From NORP240 sp942492445 (GTDB lineage Bacteria > Pseudomonadota > Gammaproteobacteria > Pseudomonadales > Pseudohongiellaceae): a DNA stretch of 64,000 nt. The stretch is taken from contig CALOEW010000086.1 of NCBI GenBank assembly GCA_942492445.1, positions 124,001 to 188,000 on the forward strand, written 5' to 3'. Numbering within the stretch: the first letter of the stretch is position 1; each line of letters starts with the position of its first letter. The translations under genes were made by a program, and so were the position numbers. The notes below the pieces were generated by a model. It was not told the DNA's origin, searched no databases, and saw only the letters and a list, made by a program, of their open reading frames with translations. This document shows, one piece after another, positions 63,579-64,000 of the stretch.

Positions 63579-64000
63579 ATGAGTTGGGAATTGAACCAGT
63601 ACCCCGGGGATCTGCAGCTTGTCGAGGCACTGGCAGCGGATATTGCCCGGAATCTTCAGGCAGCCGTGGCCAGCCGTGATCGGGCTTCCGTGGCGGTGTC
63701 CGGGGGCAGGACCCCCATGGCCCTGTTTGAAAGACTGTCCCATTGCGACATCGAGTGGAACAAAGTGACAGTGACCCTCGTGGACGAGCGCTGGGTGCCG
63801 GAGCAGCATCCGGATTCCAATGCCGGGCTGGTGAAAACCAGGCTGCTCAAGGGACGTGCCAGCCATGCGCGGTTTGTCGGGTTGAAGACCGCCGAGGCCG
63901 ATCCCTTTGCCGCCGCGACGCAGCTGGATCGCGTACTGGGGAGTTTGATGCTGCCGCTGGATGTGGTGGTGCTGGGGATGGGTGACGACGGCCATACAGC
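63579..64000 (+). CDS. pgl: 6-phosphogluconolactonase, N-terminal 140 residues (cut by window edge)
   Basis: The frame from ATG 63579 reads MSWELNQYPGDLQLVEALAA, then ASVAVSGGRTPMALFERL, VTLVDERWVPEQHPDSNAGL and VVVLGMGDDGHTA. These are the standard motifs of the DevB/Pgl family, which hydrolyses 6-phosphogluconolactone. It starts 23 bp after the zwf stop, giving a zwf-pgl operon. The protein is normally about 230-250 residues, so roughly 100 lie outside the window. Confidence 0.95.
   Translation, partial: MSWELNQYPGDLQLVEALAADIARNLQAAVASRDRASVAVSGGRTPMALFERLSHCDIEWNKVTVTLVDERWVPEQHPDSNAGLVKTRLLKGRASHARFVGLKTAEADPFAAATQLDRVLGSLMLPLDVVVLGMGDDGHT

Overview
The window looks like chromosomal DNA from a moderately GC-rich gammaproteobacterium, probably marine or saline. 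This rests on gene content: acnA, tamA-tamB, a uup-type ABC-F protein, class I fbaB, a ZntR-type regulator with an SO_0444-type metal permease, a DnaT-like/lambda-P-like gene pair, and a complete glucosylglycerate (compatible solute) gene set. No rRNA, tRNA, CRISPR array or prophage was seen.

Layout. 1-1.6 kb: 5' part of acnA, reading leftward off the window. 1.9-3.2 kb: a decayed IS4-type insertion sequence with an 11-bp target duplication, lying just upstream of a Tat-exported molybdenum hydroxylase pair (3.3-6.3 kb). 6.5-9.2 kb: a frameshifted MORN-repeat protein and a serine hydrolase. 9.3-11 kb: a class IV aminotransferase and a Tat-exported NADP/F420-type reductase, followed by two copies of a dispersed inverted repeat. 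11.3-17.6 kb: a DUF6498-type membrane protein, a beta-propeller with one haem motif, an interrupted corA and a TonB-dependent receptor. 17.7 kb: a 151-bp MITE-like element. 18.5-25.2 kb: a P-type ATPase, a methyltransferase, a GNAT-nitrilase fusion and an SGNH hydrolase. 25.4-30.2 kb: GAPDH, a carboxylesterase, the zntR-like gene with its permease, and an exported hydrolase. 30.2-36.6 kb: rhomboid protease, membrane protein, DUF2272, SYLF, truncated globin, a SARP/TolB/TPR regulator and a SAP-like small protein. 36.8-42.8 kb: tamA-tamB and a trailing frameshifted membrane gene. 43-46 kb: PQQ dehydrogenase and an unknown protein. 46.9-51.9 kb: fbaB, uup, an exported triple CMD protein and an FMN-binding protein. 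52-56.9 kb: the glucosylglycerate operon. 57.2-59 kb: overlapping DnaT-like and P-like replication genes. 59.1-64 kb: maeA, an exported DapA-like protein, zwf and the start of pgl.

How the genes fit together. Central carbon genes (acnA, gapA-type, fbaB, maeA, zwf-pgl) are scattered among exported oxidoreductases and hydrolases. The clearest multi-gene system is the four-gene glucosylglycerate operon. Its GpgS, phosphatase, GH13_18 phosphorylase and glycerate kinase homologues would make and recycle glucosylglycerate, returning 3-phosphoglycerate and glucose-1-phosphate. The zntR-permease pair carries a recognisable 19-bp-spacer promoter.

Five loci are interrupted: the transposase, the MORN gene, corA, the membrane gene after tamB, and glycerate kinase. 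Two of these are one-base expansions of a five-G run, so sequencing or assembly error has to be weighed against real gene decay.
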